Shown here: in pieces, positions 27,698 to 36,648 of the stretch
Layout of the letters: the number at the start of each line of letters is the position of its first letter
Numbering within the stretch: the stretch's first letter is position 1
From: Candidatus Syntrophocurvum alkaliphilum
GTDB lineage: Bacteria; Bacillota; Syntrophomonadia; Syntrophomonadales; Syntrophomonadaceae
DNA: 64,000 nucleotides
Assembly: GCF_009734445.1 (NCBI RefSeq)
Contig: NZ_CP046457.1
Coordinates: 930,001 to 994,000 of the forward strand
Direction: 5' to 3'
The notes under the pieces: model-generated
Databases searched by the model: none
What the model was told of the DNA's origin: nothing
The model's input: the letters and a program-made list of their open reading frames with translations, nothing else
Program-made: the position numbers and the translations under genes

Positions 27698-29266
27698 TTA
27701 TTTTATAGTTGAATCTATTTTTTTAAGTGTTTCTATTAATTCGTTATAAGATGAATTTTCCCAACCTGATTTATATAAATTGTGTAGTTTCAACTTAATA
27801 TCTAAATAAAGCTTTTCAGCTTCAATAGCTCTATCAATGTTTTGATCATATGGTCTAATTTTATCTTTAGTATTTAATTCATATTCATCAAGCCAATCTG
27901 GGATATATACACATGTGTTTATTTCACTTTTAATTAGATCTGCAAGTGCTATTTGACTATTTTCCTCTCCATGAACTAGGAAAACAGCATGTGGTGGGAC
28001 TCTAAAGTTTTTAAGCCAAGCTAAAATTCCAGCCTTATCAGCATGTGCTGAATACGCTTCTAAACTAAAAATATCAGCCTTTACCGCTACATTTTCACCA
28101 TGAATTCTGACTAATTTTTCTCCATCAACAATTTTTCTACCTAATGTACCCTGTGCTTGAAAACCTACAAATAAAATAGTTGATTCTGGACGCCAAAGAT
28201 TATGCTTTAAATGATGTTTTATACGTCCTGCTTCACACATTCCACTTGCCGAAATAATAATTGCATTTTTTTCTATATTATTAAGCTGCATCGATTCTTC
28301 TGTTGTTTTAGTAAATTTAAGATTAGGTGTTTTTAATGGATGATTTCCGCTTTCTAATAACTGTCGAGTACTATCATCATAATACTCAATACTTTTTTGA
28401 AAAATTTGTGTAGCTGCAATTGCTAATGGGCTATCTACACATATGTCAATATTTGGGTTTAGTTGACCTTTTTTATATAAATGATTTAAATCATATAACA
28501 GGTCTTGTGTTCTCTCAACTGCAAATGCAGGAATTATTAAATTCCCACCTTTTTGCATAGTATAATCTATAACCTCTATTAAATTATCAACCCTTGAGTA
28601 ATTGCCTTTGTGTAACCGGTTGCCATAAGTTGATTCTACTACAACATAATCAGCGTTTTCTATAATAGTTGGATCCTTAACAATGGGTTGGTTGTTATTT
28701 CCTAAATCACCAGTAAATACGATTTTTGTTTTCTTTTCTTCTTCTTCTATCCATAACTCAATAATGCTAGAACCTAATATATGCCCCGCATCTCTCAAGC
28801 GCATCTCTATGTTATCAGATACTTGTATTGATTCATCTAAACTCAATGATCTAAACTGAGCAAGGCATTTTCTTGCATCATCAGCAGTATATATTGGCTC
28901 TAAAAGTAATTTACCTGCTCTTTTTAATTTGCGGTTTTTTCTTTGAACTTCCATTTCTTGAATATATCCTGAATCAGGAAGCATAACCGATACTAAATCC
29001 TCAGTAGCATGACTACAATATATTGGTCCTGTAAAGCCTTGTTTGCATAATTTAGGGATTAAACCTGAGTGATCAATATGAGCATGGCTTAAGATTAAAA
29101 AATCTAAAGTTTTTGGATTAATTATAAAATCTTGATAATTACGTTCTTTTATTTCTTTTGAACCTTGAAATAGGCCACAATCAACACCAAATTTTATATC
29201 CTTTGTTTCAATAACAAAAAAAGAACCAGTAACTGTTTTAGCTGCTCCATAAAATTTTATTTTCAT
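27698..29266 (-). CDS. Metallo-beta-lactamase/beta-CASP nuclease
   Basis: This 522-aa protein has a metallo-beta-lactamase core with the HAHIDH metal motif (about residues 60-65), GDLG and a later HILGSS. The beta-CASP domain and the C-terminal zinc-binding segment (EAYSAHADKAG, LVHGEE) match RNA-processing enzymes of the CPSF73/YSH1 group, distinct from RNase J. It probably cleaves RNA in the cytoplasm; the substrate is unknown. The start is preceded by GGAGG. Confidence 0.9.
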   Translation of the reverse strand: MKIKFYGAAKTVTGSFFVIETKDIKFGVDCGLFQGSKEIKERNYQDFIINPKTLDFLILSHAHIDHSGLIPKLCKQGFTGPIYCSHATEDLVSVMLPDSGYIQEMEVQRKNRKLKRAGKLLLEPIYTADDARKCLAQFRSLSLDESIQVSDNIEMRLRDAGHILGSSIIELWIEEEEKKTKIVFTGDLGNNNQPIVKDPTIIENADYVVVESTYGNRLHKGNYSRVDNLIEVIDYTMQKGGNLIIPAFAVERTQDLLYDLNHLYKKGQLNPNIDICVDSPLAIAATQIFQKSIEYYDDSTRQLLESGNHPLKTPNLKFTKTTEESMQLNNIEKNAIIISASGMCEAGRIKHHLKHNLWRPESTILFVGFQAQGTLGRKIVDGEKLVRIHGENVAVKADIFSLEAYSAHADKAGILAWLKNFRVPPHAVFLVHGEENSQIALADLIKSEINTCVYIPDWLDEYELNTKDKIRPYDQNIDRAIEAEKLYLDIKLKLHNLYKSGWENSSYNELIETLKKIDSTIK

Positions 29267-29300
29267 AAATGTAGGCCTCCATTTAATTTGTTACCTACAA

Positions 29301-29777
29301 TTATACAGCAACTATTTTTCTAGCGTCCTTATTTTTTGCAAATTTATTAAAGCCTTCTGAAAAATCAACTACTTCTAACCTAATTAGGTGGCAATTTTTA
29401 ATATCTATTGCTCGTTTAATATTAAAAAAACTATTTCTACCAAACTCTTTTACTAACTCATGACTATCTAAATCCTCTATTAATTCAGAATACTTATTAT
29501 GAACCTGTTCAAAAACACCATAATAGATTTCTTTAATTTGACCTACTCTTTTCTCTACTTGACTAATATCAAATTCTTCTCTTTCTACTATATAAAGTAA
29601 ATGACGTATTAAATTATGTATTATTTGGTTTTGAAAAACAGCATGCATTACCTCTCTTTTATATTGTTTGCACAAAAGATACCTTGTGTAATCTTTTAGT
29701 TCCTTTTGTCCAGTTGGACTAAGTGTGTGATAACTATTTAATAATTGAATGTCTTCTGCTGTAATATCCCCCATCAT
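29301..29777 (-). CDS. Small protein of unknown function
   Basis: A 158-aa, largely helical, soluble protein with no domain I recognise. The first ATG lies 7 nt after GGGGG, which itself is the 3' arm of the terminator hairpin at 29785-29816; a second in-frame ATG follows directly. It is 34 bp upstream of the beta-CASP gene, so the two may be co-transcribed. Confidence 0.65.
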   Translation of the reverse strand: MMGDITAEDIQLLNSYHTLSPTGQKELKDYTRYLLCKQYKREVMHAVFQNQIIHNLIRHLLYIVEREEFDISQVEKRVGQIKEIYYGVFEQVHNKYSELIEDLDSHELVKEFGRNSFFNIKRAIDIKNCHLIRLEVVDFSEGFNKFAKNKDARKIVAV

Positions 29778-29784
29778 AAAAAAA

Positions 29785-29816
29785 CCCCCTTAAGTTTTTT
29801 CTTCTTCTTAAGGAGG
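29785..29816 (-). terminator. Terminator whose 3' arm carries the next gene's Shine-Dalgarno
   Basis: CCTCCTTAAG pairs with CTTAAGGGGG and is followed by seven T before an ATG. It can terminate the aminotransferase transcript. Because AAGGGGG is the ribosome site for the gene at 29301-29777, folding would also hide that site. Confidence 0.75.
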
Positions 29817-29923
29817 TTCAATTATTAATATTAAATTCCTTTAATTAATTATCGTATAATTACCGTTTAATTCATGAGTATTCGAGATTATTTTTTCATG
29901 CTCGATTAGTTTTTTGTGATTTT

Positions 29924-31096
29924 TTACTTTATATGTCGAATGCAAAAATTGGACATTCTTTCTAGAGCTTGTTCTATGTTTGACACACTAGCGGCATAAC
30001 AGCATCTTATAAAACCTTCGCCACTCTCTCCAAATGCATTACCCGGTACAACAGCAACTTGTTCCTCTATTAACAATTTTTCGCAAAATTCTTCACTGGT
30101 CATTCCAGTTTTTTGTATTGAAGGAAAACAATAGAATGCACCCTTAGGTTCAAAACATGTTAACCCCATTTCATTAAATTCGGACACAATGATTTTTCTA
30201 CGATAGTTGTAATCTTCAACCATTTTCCTCATTTCCCCTTCACCATGACGCAAAGCTTCTAATGCAGCTTTTTGAGCCATTATTGGGGCACACATAATTG
30301 TATATTGATGTATTTTGGTCATTGCTCCAATTATGTCTGGATGTCCACAAGCATAACCAATTCGCCATCCCGTCATAGCATATGCTTTTGAAAAACCATT
30401 TAAGACAACAGTTCTCTCTTGCATTCCAGGTAATGATGCTATGGACACATGTTTGCCATTATATGTTAATTCTGAGTATATCTCATCTGATATTACTATT
30501 AAATCATTTTTCACAATAATATCTACTAAAGCTTCAAGGTCTTCTTTATGCATAATTCCACCAGTCGGATTGTTAGGATAACCTAAAATTAAAACTTTAC
30601 TTTTGTCTGTAATTTTACTTTCCAATACATCTGGCCTTAATCTATATTCATCTTCATCATAAGTAGGTAAGCTAACCGGTTCGCCATAAGATAATGAAGC
30701 ACCAGGGCCATAACACACATAAGATGGGTCAGGTATTAAAACCTCATCACCAGGCTCAATTAAACTGCGAAGAGCAATATCAACACCTTCGCTTACACCT
30801 ACTGTAACTAAAATTTCATCTTCTGGATTATATTCTATTCCTATGCCCTTTTTCATATATTTTGCTATTTCTTCTCTTAGCTCAAGTAATCCACTATTAG
30901 AAGTATACATTGTATAACCTTGCTCTAAAGAGTGAAAACAAGCTTCTCTAATATGCCAAGGTGTAGCATAATCTGGTTCACCAACACCTAATGAAATAAC
31001 TCCTTCTGTTTGAGAGACTAAGTCAAAAAACTTGCGTATTCCTGATGGAGGTATTGATTTAACGGTATTAGAAATATATTTTTGCATACTGCTCAT
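29924..31096 (-). CDS. Class I PLP aminotransferase (possible alanine or aspartate aminotransferase)
   Basis: A 390-aa fold-type I aminotransferase: SLGVGEPDYATP, NPNNPTGG, the Schiff-base lysine in NGFSKAYAMTGWRIGY, and RCCYA near the C-terminus, where the conserved carboxylate-binding Arg sits. Its ATG overlaps the Lrp gene stop (ATGA), so the pair is one unit. The upstream T-box, which I read as alanine-specific, argues for alanine-pyruvate chemistry. The family itself does not fix the substrate. Confidence 0.9.
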   Translation of the reverse strand: MSSMQKYISNTVKSIPPSGIRKFFDLVSQTEGVISLGVGEPDYATPWHIREACFHSLEQGYTMYTSNSGLLELREEIAKYMKKGIGIEYNPEDEILVTVGVSEGVDIALRSLIEPGDEVLIPDPSYVCYGPGASLSYGEPVSLPTYDEDEYRLRPDVLESKITDKSKVLILGYPNNPTGGIMHKEDLEALVDIIVKNDLIVISDEIYSELTYNGKHVSIASLPGMQERTVVLNGFSKAYAMTGWRIGYACGHPDIIGAMTKIHQYTIMCAPIMAQKAALEALRHGEGEMRKMVEDYNYRRKIIVSEFNEMGLTCFEPKGAFYCFPSIQKTGMTSEEFCEKLLIEEQVAVVPGNAFGESGEGFIRCCYAASVSNIEQALERMSNFCIRHIK

Positions 31097-31581
31097 GGGC
31101 TAACCACCAACCTTTTATCTTCTTCTGGTTCATCAAAAAGATAACCATCTTTTTTATAAGTTTTTAAAATAAAATGAGTTACTGTACTTTGAACATGTTC
31201 AAGTGTTGATAATTTTTGAGAAACAAAATTTGCTACATCTTTCATATTTTCTCCGAAAACAACTACAGAAAGATCGTAAGTTCCACTCATCAAATTTACA
31301 CTTCTCACTTCGGGAAAGCGATAAATTCTTTCTGCTATGCTGTTAAATCCAACTTCTCTTTGTGGAATAACTTTAACATCAATCATAGCAGTGACCCCTT
31401 CGCCATCAACTTTTTCCCAATTAATTATAGTATTATAACCAAGTATCACTTTATCTTGCTCAAGTTGCTTAATAATAAAATTAATTTTTTCTTCACTCTC
31501 ATCAAGCATTATCGCAAGATTCTTCGCTGTTAGTTGACTATTGTTTTCAATTAATTTTAGTATTTCTTTTTCTAATTCCAT
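31093..31581 (-). CDS. Lrp/AsnC-family transcriptional regulator
   Basis: This 162-aa protein has an N-terminal winged helix (NSQLTAKNLAIMLDESEEKINFIIKQLEQ) and a C-terminal RAM ligand-binding domain (VEGVT to YDLSVVV). It likely responds to an amino acid and controls the adjacent aminotransferase. The start follows AGGAGG. The gene lies directly downstream of the T-box terminator. Confidence 0.92.
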   Translation of the reverse strand: MELEKEILKLIENNSQLTAKNLAIMLDESEEKINFIIKQLEQDKVILGYNTIINWEKVDGEGVTAMIDVKVIPQREVGFNSIAERIYRFPEVRSVNLMSGTYDLSVVVFGENMKDVANFVSQKLSTLEHVQSTVTHFILKTYKKDGYLFDEPEEDKRLVVSP

Positions 31582-31612
31582 TAGGCTACCTCCTTTATGC
31601 TATTAAATATAA

Positions 31613-31820
31613 AAAAACTCTCTATCCCTAAAGGGACGAGAGTTATTCCCGCGGTACCACCCTAATTGAACAATGCCCAACTTAAACCAATAACGGCTGG
31701 TTACCGTCCGGCTTATTCACCGGCACTCACAGGTGGCATTCATCAAAGTACTGTTGCCGGTTTTCAGCTACCCCAGCTCTCTGGAAACAGTTCCTATGAT
31801 TACTAGTCTGTTCATCGTTT
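31613..31820 (-). promoter_or_regulatory. T-box leader, probable alanine specifier
   Basis: On the minus strand this has all T-box parts. AGTA at 31801-31804 begins the specifier-loop 5' side. The conserved AGAGAG and apical loop follow. The T-box sequence AGGGTGGTACCGCGG lies at about 31649-31663. The terminator is ACTCTC-TCCC/GGGA-AGAGAGT plus seven T (31611-31643). The specifier loop 3' side reads GAA-T-GCC-A, which by the common layout makes GCC (31735-31737, alanine) the codon matched to uncharged tRNA. ATCA/TGAT pairing just above supports this register. It controls the Lrp gene and the aminotransferase. Confidence 0.93.
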
Positions 31821-31967
31821 TACATTTAAGATTTGTATTATCCTATCACTATCAGAAGAAACAGTCAAGTTATTAAAAATATTATCTACAAAAGTAAAGT
31901 TTTTCAAGAACTATTTTTCAAATTAATGCATATTATTACTCTAGAATTTTATTTGGAGGTGCTTTAT

Positions 31968-32192
31968 ATGTTTACAGCAGGTAAATTATCGTTTGAGGAA
32001 GAAAAAGTTGCAAAGAGAGTAGAAACTTATTTTAAATCAAAAGAAATGACCCTCCATGAAAAACTATTTAATGCTATGTTAATTGCTCAACACGATTTGG
32101 AAGCACATAACTTCGCTAATGAAGATGAGCGAATGAAAATAATTCACTTTAAGAAAGTTGTAGACAGCTTGTTAAAAAAAATTCATGTCTAA
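31968..32192 (+). CDS. Small conserved-looking hypothetical protein
   Basis: A 74-aa charged helical protein. I choose the ATG at 31968, 8 nt after GGAGG; the frame is open for 45 codons further upstream but without another binding site. It reads away from the T-box operon, and a strong terminator follows. No domain is recognised. Confidence 0.65.
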   Translation: MFTAGKLSFEEEKVAKRVETYFKSKEMTLHEKLFNAMLIAQHDLEAHNFANEDERMKIIHFKKVVDSLLKKIHV

Positions 32193-32198
32193 AAACAA

Positions 32199-32234
32199 CA
32201 AGGCAGACTAGAAACATCATGTTTCCCTGCCTTG
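32199..32234. terminator. Bidirectional terminator
   Basis: CAAGGCAG/CTGCCTTG flank an inner GAAACAT/ATGTTTC stem. It lies between two convergent genes and can serve both. Confidence 0.75.
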
Positions 32235-32243
32235 ACATATCTG

Positions 32244-33395
32244 TTATTTAAATAATAAAAACTTTCTTTTTAACCATTTATATTCAATTAGATATCCAAT
32301 ACCCATCACCAAAATAACAAAAGCAAAAATGCCTCTTTCAGTCCATATTTGGGCTTTTAATTTTGCAATAGTCTGTTCCTTTTCACCAAAAAAATCAAAT
32401 ATGCTTTCTTTTTCTTCTTTTATTGAATTTAATTGTCTAATTGTTCTGTCTAGTTCATCTGCAATTTTATAATATTGTACCCAGTTATTTATCCTATCTT
32501 GTTGCAACTGTTCTATCCATTTTGAATTAACTTCTTTTTGAGTATCTTCTGATACAACATAGGTATTATATAAAGCAATACCTCGTGAATTATAAGGTTT
32601 TTCTAAACCAATATAACTGGCTATAGTTGGTGCAACATCAATTATTAATGATCCTTCAATTTTGGTATTACTTTTAGTATTTGGTCCCACTATAATTAAT
32701 GGCACGTAATCACTTGGAGATGAGCTCCTAGAAGAAGTTAATATTATTAGTGATTTTGAATAATAACCACCATCTTTTAAGCGTTTTAAAAAAACGGCTA
32801 ATTGATTATCTAAATCTTTCCATTCTTCATAATACTCATCTTGATCAACTTTTAATAAAGCCTCTTTGCACCCACTAAGATATGCATAGTTAAAAAATGT
32901 TTTCTCTTTCACAAAATTATCATAGAGAGTGTCTAGTACTTCTTTATTAGACGCAGATTCATCAAGTTCAATGTATTTTTTGTGACCATGATCAAAAGAT
33001 TTTAGTTTTCCACCAGAACCATCTACAATCATAATTGACTTTTGGTTCTTTTTTAAAACATCTAGTAATGATTCTACCTCAACCTTATCATTTGCTGTTA
33101 AATGCTTGTGGTGATTTGGAAATACTCCTGTTAATAGGGATGCCTCTCCAGCTTCTAAAGTATCTGCACGAACAGCCATTGCTTTTTCATCAAATGCTCC
33201 TGTTTGAGCAAAATAATCAATATTAGGTGTTGACATACTAACATATCCTTCATAATTCAAGCCATCAACACTTATTAAAAATACATTATTTATTGGTTTA
33301 TCAGTATTTGCAGAAACTTCATTTGGTATAAAAATAATAAATATAAATATAATACAACATATAAGGACTTTAATTTTATTTTTAATAGAAAGCAT
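32244..33395 (-). CDS. Membrane-anchored alkaline-phosphatase-superfamily protein
   Basis: A 383-aa exported protein. An N-terminal signal segment (about 7-28) is followed by an alkaline phosphatase/sulfatase-like core: LISVDGLNYEGY (metal Asp), STPNIDYFAQTGAF, TLEAGEASLLTGVFPNHH (the nucleophile position would be Thr/Ser in this stretch), and APTIASYIGL. A coiled segment and a C-terminal membrane helix (about 357-375) follow, with a basic cytoplasmic tail. Some metal-binding His and Asp pairs near the end of the usual domain are not obvious, so activity is uncertain. Confidence 0.75.
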   Translation of the reverse strand: MLSIKNKIKVLICCIIFIFIIFIPNEVSANTDKPINNVFLISVDGLNYEGYVSMSTPNIDYFAQTGAFDEKAMAVRADTLEAGEASLLTGVFPNHHKHLTANDKVEVESLLDVLKKNQKSIMIVDGSGGKLKSFDHGHKKYIELDESASNKEVLDTLYDNFVKEKTFFNYAYLSGCKEALLKVDQDEYYEEWKDLDNQLAVFLKRLKDGGYYSKSLIILTSSRSSSPSDYVPLIIVGPNTKSNTKIEGSLIIDVAPTIASYIGLEKPYNSRGIALYNTYVVSEDTQKEVNSKWIEQLQQDRINNWVQYYKIADELDRTIRQLNSIKEEKESIFDFFGEKEQTIAKLKAQIWTERGIFAFVILVMGIGYLIEYKWLKRKFLLFK

Positions 33396-33460
33396 AATTA
33401 ATCCCTCCTAAACTCTTTACCAAATTTATATTTTAGGAGGGATACGTTTATGTCAATATG

Positions 33461-35116
33461 TTAATATCTACCACTTCTTAAAATAGAATAAGCAAGAAAT
33501 AATCCTAATATCATAGCAGTAGCAAAACCTACTTCTACTAAAGGAATTCTAGCAAATATATTTGTAACACTTTGATCAGCCATTAAAGATGTGCCTACTA
33601 TTATACTAGCAACAATTATTGCAAGTGATAAACGATTAGACATTATATCCAATTTTGATGTGAGCTTTTGCAAATTAGCATGTTCCATTTTAATTTTTAG
33701 CTCACCTTCACTAATTACATCTAAAATGTTTTCTAATTCACGAGGTAATACTTTTATCATAGTTGTATAATCAAGAAGTATTTCCTGTATATCAGTTTTT
33801 AAATTTTCAGGTGAATAACGTTTAATTATAATTCTTCTTCCATATGGTTCTGCTATGTCTACCATGCTTATTAAAGGATCAAGTTGTGAAACAATGCTCT
33901 CAATGGTCATAAGCATTTTAACCATAAGTGATAATTCAGATGGTACTCTTACCTTATACTTTACTGAAAGCTCTATAAGCTCACCTAAAGCTTCACCAAT
34001 TTTTATTTCAGATAATGGAAGTCCATAGTATTTTTGCTGTAATCGCGAAACATCCCTTTTTAGTTCCTCTCTATTTATATAATGATCTGATATTCCTAAT
34101 GCTAATAGTGCCCTAACCACAGCATTTACATCATATCGTATCATTCCCATAACTAAATCCATACACTTTTCTTTTAAAACTTCATCTATAGTTCCAACTT
34201 GTCCAAAATCATAAAATATTATTTTTTCTCCGTTTGCTACAGCCATATTACCTGGATGTGGGTCCGCATGAAAAAACCCTTGTTCATATATTTGTTTAAA
34301 TAAAGCTTCTACTAAGTTTTTCACTATGTTATTAGTATCATAATTTGCTTTTTTTAATTCAATAAAATTTGATATTTTTATACCTTCAACATATTCTAAT
34401 GTCAGTATTTTCTTGCCCGAAAACTCCCAATAGACTTTTGGTATAATAACATCTTCATCATTTTTAAAATTGTTATAGAAAATGTCAGCATTTCTAGCTT
34501 CTTTGTAAAAATCAAGTTCGTTCCTTAAAGCTTCAGATAACTCTTTTATAATATCAGAAATTTTATATATACTTCCCCAGCTCGTTCTTCTTTCTATTAA
34601 GTCAGCAATATGTTCAAGAATTGTTAAATCAGTTTCTACGACTTTGTCAATATCTGGTCGTTGAACTTTTATAACAACTTTACTTCCATCCTTTAACTCC
34701 GCTTCATGTACTTGAGCTATTGAAGCTGCTGCCATTGGTTCTGGATTAATGTAACTAAAACATTCTGCAATATTAATATCCTCATGAATAAAAGTATTAA
34801 TAACTTTTTCAAAAGAAAATGGTGGAACATTATTTTGCAGGTTTTCAAGTTCTTTTATAAATTCTTGATTGAGTATATCTGGCCGAACACTTAATAATTG
34901 TCCTAATTTAATAAATGTAGGTCCTAATTCTTCAATAGCTAGTCTAAGCCTTTTAGGCATCGTACTATCATATTCATTTAATTCTTGCTTTTTCTTAGTA
35001 AAAGGTATTCTAATATTATATTTTTCAAACAAAAATCCAAAGCCATGTTTTGCAAAAATACTTACAACTTCTTTATACCGAGGAAAATTATTAAAATGCG
35101 AGAAACGCTTTTTCAT
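33461..35116 (-). CDS. UbiB/AarF/ABC1-family atypical kinase
   Basis: A 551-aa protein. The KxGQ motif (FIKLGQLLSVRPD), an Ala-rich loop (AAASIAQVHEAEL), the catalytic HADPHPGN and YDFGQVG show an ABC1 atypical kinase. Two membrane helices lie at the C-terminus (about 495-545). In quinone makers this family supports ubiquinone synthesis; in anaerobes its role is unclear. The start ATG at 35114-35116 is 6 nt after GGGGGAG. It is downstream of a phasin-like gene in the same orientation, though a terminator stands between. Confidence 0.92.
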   Translation of the reverse strand: MKKRFSHFNNFPRYKEVVSIFAKHGFGFLFEKYNIRIPFTKKKQELNEYDSTMPKRLRLAIEELGPTFIKLGQLLSVRPDILNQEFIKELENLQNNVPPFSFEKVINTFIHEDINIAECFSYINPEPMAAASIAQVHEAELKDGSKVVIKVQRPDIDKVVETDLTILEHIADLIERRTSWGSIYKISDIIKELSEALRNELDFYKEARNADIFYNNFKNDEDVIIPKVYWEFSGKKILTLEYVEGIKISNFIELKKANYDTNNIVKNLVEALFKQIYEQGFFHADPHPGNMAVANGEKIIFYDFGQVGTIDEVLKEKCMDLVMGMIRYDVNAVVRALLALGISDHYINREELKRDVSRLQQKYYGLPLSEIKIGEALGELIELSVKYKVRVPSELSLMVKMLMTIESIVSQLDPLISMVDIAEPYGRRIIIKRYSPENLKTDIQEILLDYTTMIKVLPRELENILDVISEGELKIKMEHANLQKLTSKLDIMSNRLSLAIIVASIIVGTSLMADQSVTNIFARIPLVEVGFATAMILGLFLAYSILRSGRY

Positions 35117-35150
35117 GTACTTCTCCCCCACCAAACATTTTGTGTATAAA

Positions 35151-35176
35151 ATACTGCCGGATAAATCCGGCAGTAT
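35151..35176 (-). terminator. Terminator after the phasin-like gene
   Basis: A perfect 12-bp hairpin (ATACTGCCGGAT/ATCCGGCAGTAT) has a T-run on the minus strand. It sits between the phasin-like gene and the UbiB gene, so read-through would be partial. Confidence 0.85.
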
Positions 35177-35183
35177 ATGATTT

Positions 35184-35474
35184 TTAATTTAATTTACTTT
35201 CAATTTCAGCAATACGCTTTTCTAATTTTTCTAAATCTGTACGAGTAATTATACCAGTTTCATTTTTAACATTATTTATTTCGTTATTTATAATCGTACG
35301 TAATTCTTTTTTTTCTTCTTCACCTTTTTTCAACATTTCATCAACAAACTGTTTAGCTTCATCTCTATTCATTTCACCTTTTTCTACCAAATCATTTATA
35401 AGTTTCTCAGCTTTTTCCTTGGTAAGTGTTATTGCTCCTATACCTAGATACAGTGCTTTTTTCATAAAATCCAT
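35184..35474 (-). CDS. Phasin/PhaF-like small coiled-coil protein
   Basis: A 96-aa protein: a short hydrophobic start (ALYLGIGAITL), then a heptad-rich charged helix (KAEKLINDLVEKGEMNRDEA) and a C-terminal coiled coil. This matches the short phasin-like proteins often found beside ABC1 kinases in Firmicutes. I start at the ATG at 35472-35474, 8 nt after AGGAGG; the open frame continues upstream without a binding site. Function is not established. Confidence 0.8.
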   Translation of the reverse strand: MDFMKKALYLGIGAITLTKEKAEKLINDLVEKGEMNRDEAKQFVDEMLKKGEEEKKELRTIINNEINNVKNETGIITRTDLEKLEKRIAEIESKLN

Positions 35475-35678
35475 AGCAGATACCTCCTTATTTAAAATAA
35501 TTTTTCCTCTTAAATATTTCCCTACACTTAGAATATCATTTCTTAAATAATGTTTATATATTATGCTATTTTGTTTTTTCCAATTCAAATTACAATTCTT
35601 TAATCTAATATTATCCTTAAAAATTAAATTTTTCTAGCATAATTAATAACAATTTACACAAACTTATATTGTAAACGA

Positions 35679-35753
35679 TGGGATGTAGCCAAGTGGTAAG
35701 GCAACGGACTTTGACTCCGTCATGCGTTGGTTCGAATCCAGCCATCCCAGCCA
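35679..35753 (+). tRNA. tRNA-Gln (anticodon UUG)
   Basis: The acceptor stem TGGGATG/CATCCCA, anticodon stem ACGGA/TCCGT with loop CTTTGAC (anticodon TTG), the GTTCGAATC T-loop and an encoded CCA are visible. Confidence 0.97.
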
Positions 35754-35768
35754 AAAATAAATTTTCAT

Positions 35769-35790
35769 GAGGCTAATTAGCCTCTTTTTT
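35769..35790 (+). terminator. Terminator after tRNA-Gln
   Basis: GAGGCTAATTAGCCTC is followed by six T. Confidence 0.85.
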
Positions 35791-35858
35791 ATATTTTTCT
35801 CTTGATTTTTATCAATATAAAAAGTTATAATAACATTCGTTCACAAAAATTTTTAATT

Positions 35859-35934
35859 GGGCCATTAGCTCAGTTGGCAGAGCACCTGACTTTTAATCAG
35901 GGTGTCCCAGGTTCGAATCCTGGATGGCTCACCA
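35859..35934 (+). tRNA. tRNA-Lys (anticodon UUU)
   Basis: The acceptor stem GGGCCAT/ATGGCTC (one G-U pair), anticodon arm CCTGA-CTTTTAA-TCAGG (anticodon TTT), GTTCGAATC T-loop and an encoded CCA are visible. Confidence 0.97.
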
Positions 35935-35947
35935 TCTTAGAATTATC

Positions 35948-35971
35948 ACCTGTCAAGCTTGACAGGTTTTT
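35948..35971 (+). terminator. Terminator after tRNA-Lys
   Basis: The perfect palindrome ACCTGTCAAGCTTGACAGGT is followed by TTTTCT. Confidence 0.88.
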
Positions 35972-36175
35972 CTATTTTCTGAAATATATCAAAAAAAACG
36001 GTTCCTTTGATATATTCACTTCTAACTACTCTGTAACCTTAAATGCAAATTTTATAATCATAGAGCTTTGCCTTTCGCATCTGCTTCACGAAAAAGATTA
36101 AATAATAAATAACACTTAATGTATAAACTGCATATCATGGCATTAAATCCCTGTTAGTGGAAAGGAGGGGCATAA

Positions 36176-36634
36176 TTGGAAAAACTATATGTAATTTTCT
36201 ACTTGTTAGATAATGATCTAAAGTATGAATTAGGTATTCCAATTGAAGATGTTAGTGAAATTATTAGACTGAATAATATTACTCCACTACCAGATGCTAC
36301 AGATTCAATAGAAGGCATAATTAACTTGCGTAATAAAATAATACCTGTAATTAATGTAAGACATTTATTTAATATACCTAGTAATAATTTTTCAGAACAA
36401 TCTAGAATTGTAGTTTTTCAATATGATGACTTAATTACTGGAGTAATAGTCGATGAAGTAACTGAGGTCTTACGTTTACATGAAGCTAACATCGAACACA
36501 TTCCTGATATCTTTGATGATGAAACATCTAATTATTTACATGGTATTGGCAAAATAAATGACCGGTTAATTCTACTATTAAATGTAGGAAGTTTAGTTAT
36601 TAATAGAGAGGTTTGTGAAGAATCTTTTGTGTGA
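36176..36634 (+). CDS. cheW: CheW-like chemotaxis adaptor
   Basis: This 152-aa SH3-like adaptor couples chemoreceptors to the CheA kinase. ELGIPIEDVSEIIRL, EGIINLRNKIIPVINV and GVIVDEVTEVLRL are the CheW signature strands. Start is TTG at 36176 with AAGGAGG upstream. It is followed 14 bp later by the broken sensor gene, suggesting it originally served that receptor. Two other CheW copies lie at 41472 and 44254. Confidence 0.92.
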   Translation: MEKLYVIFYLLDNDLKYELGIPIEDVSEIIRLNNITPLPDATDSIEGIINLRNKIIPVINVRHLFNIPSNNFSEQSRIVVFQYDDLITGVIVDEVTEVLRLHEANIEHIPDIFDDETSNYLHGIGKINDRLILLLNVGSLVINREVCEESFV

Positions 36635-36648
36635 CAGGAGGTTAGAAA

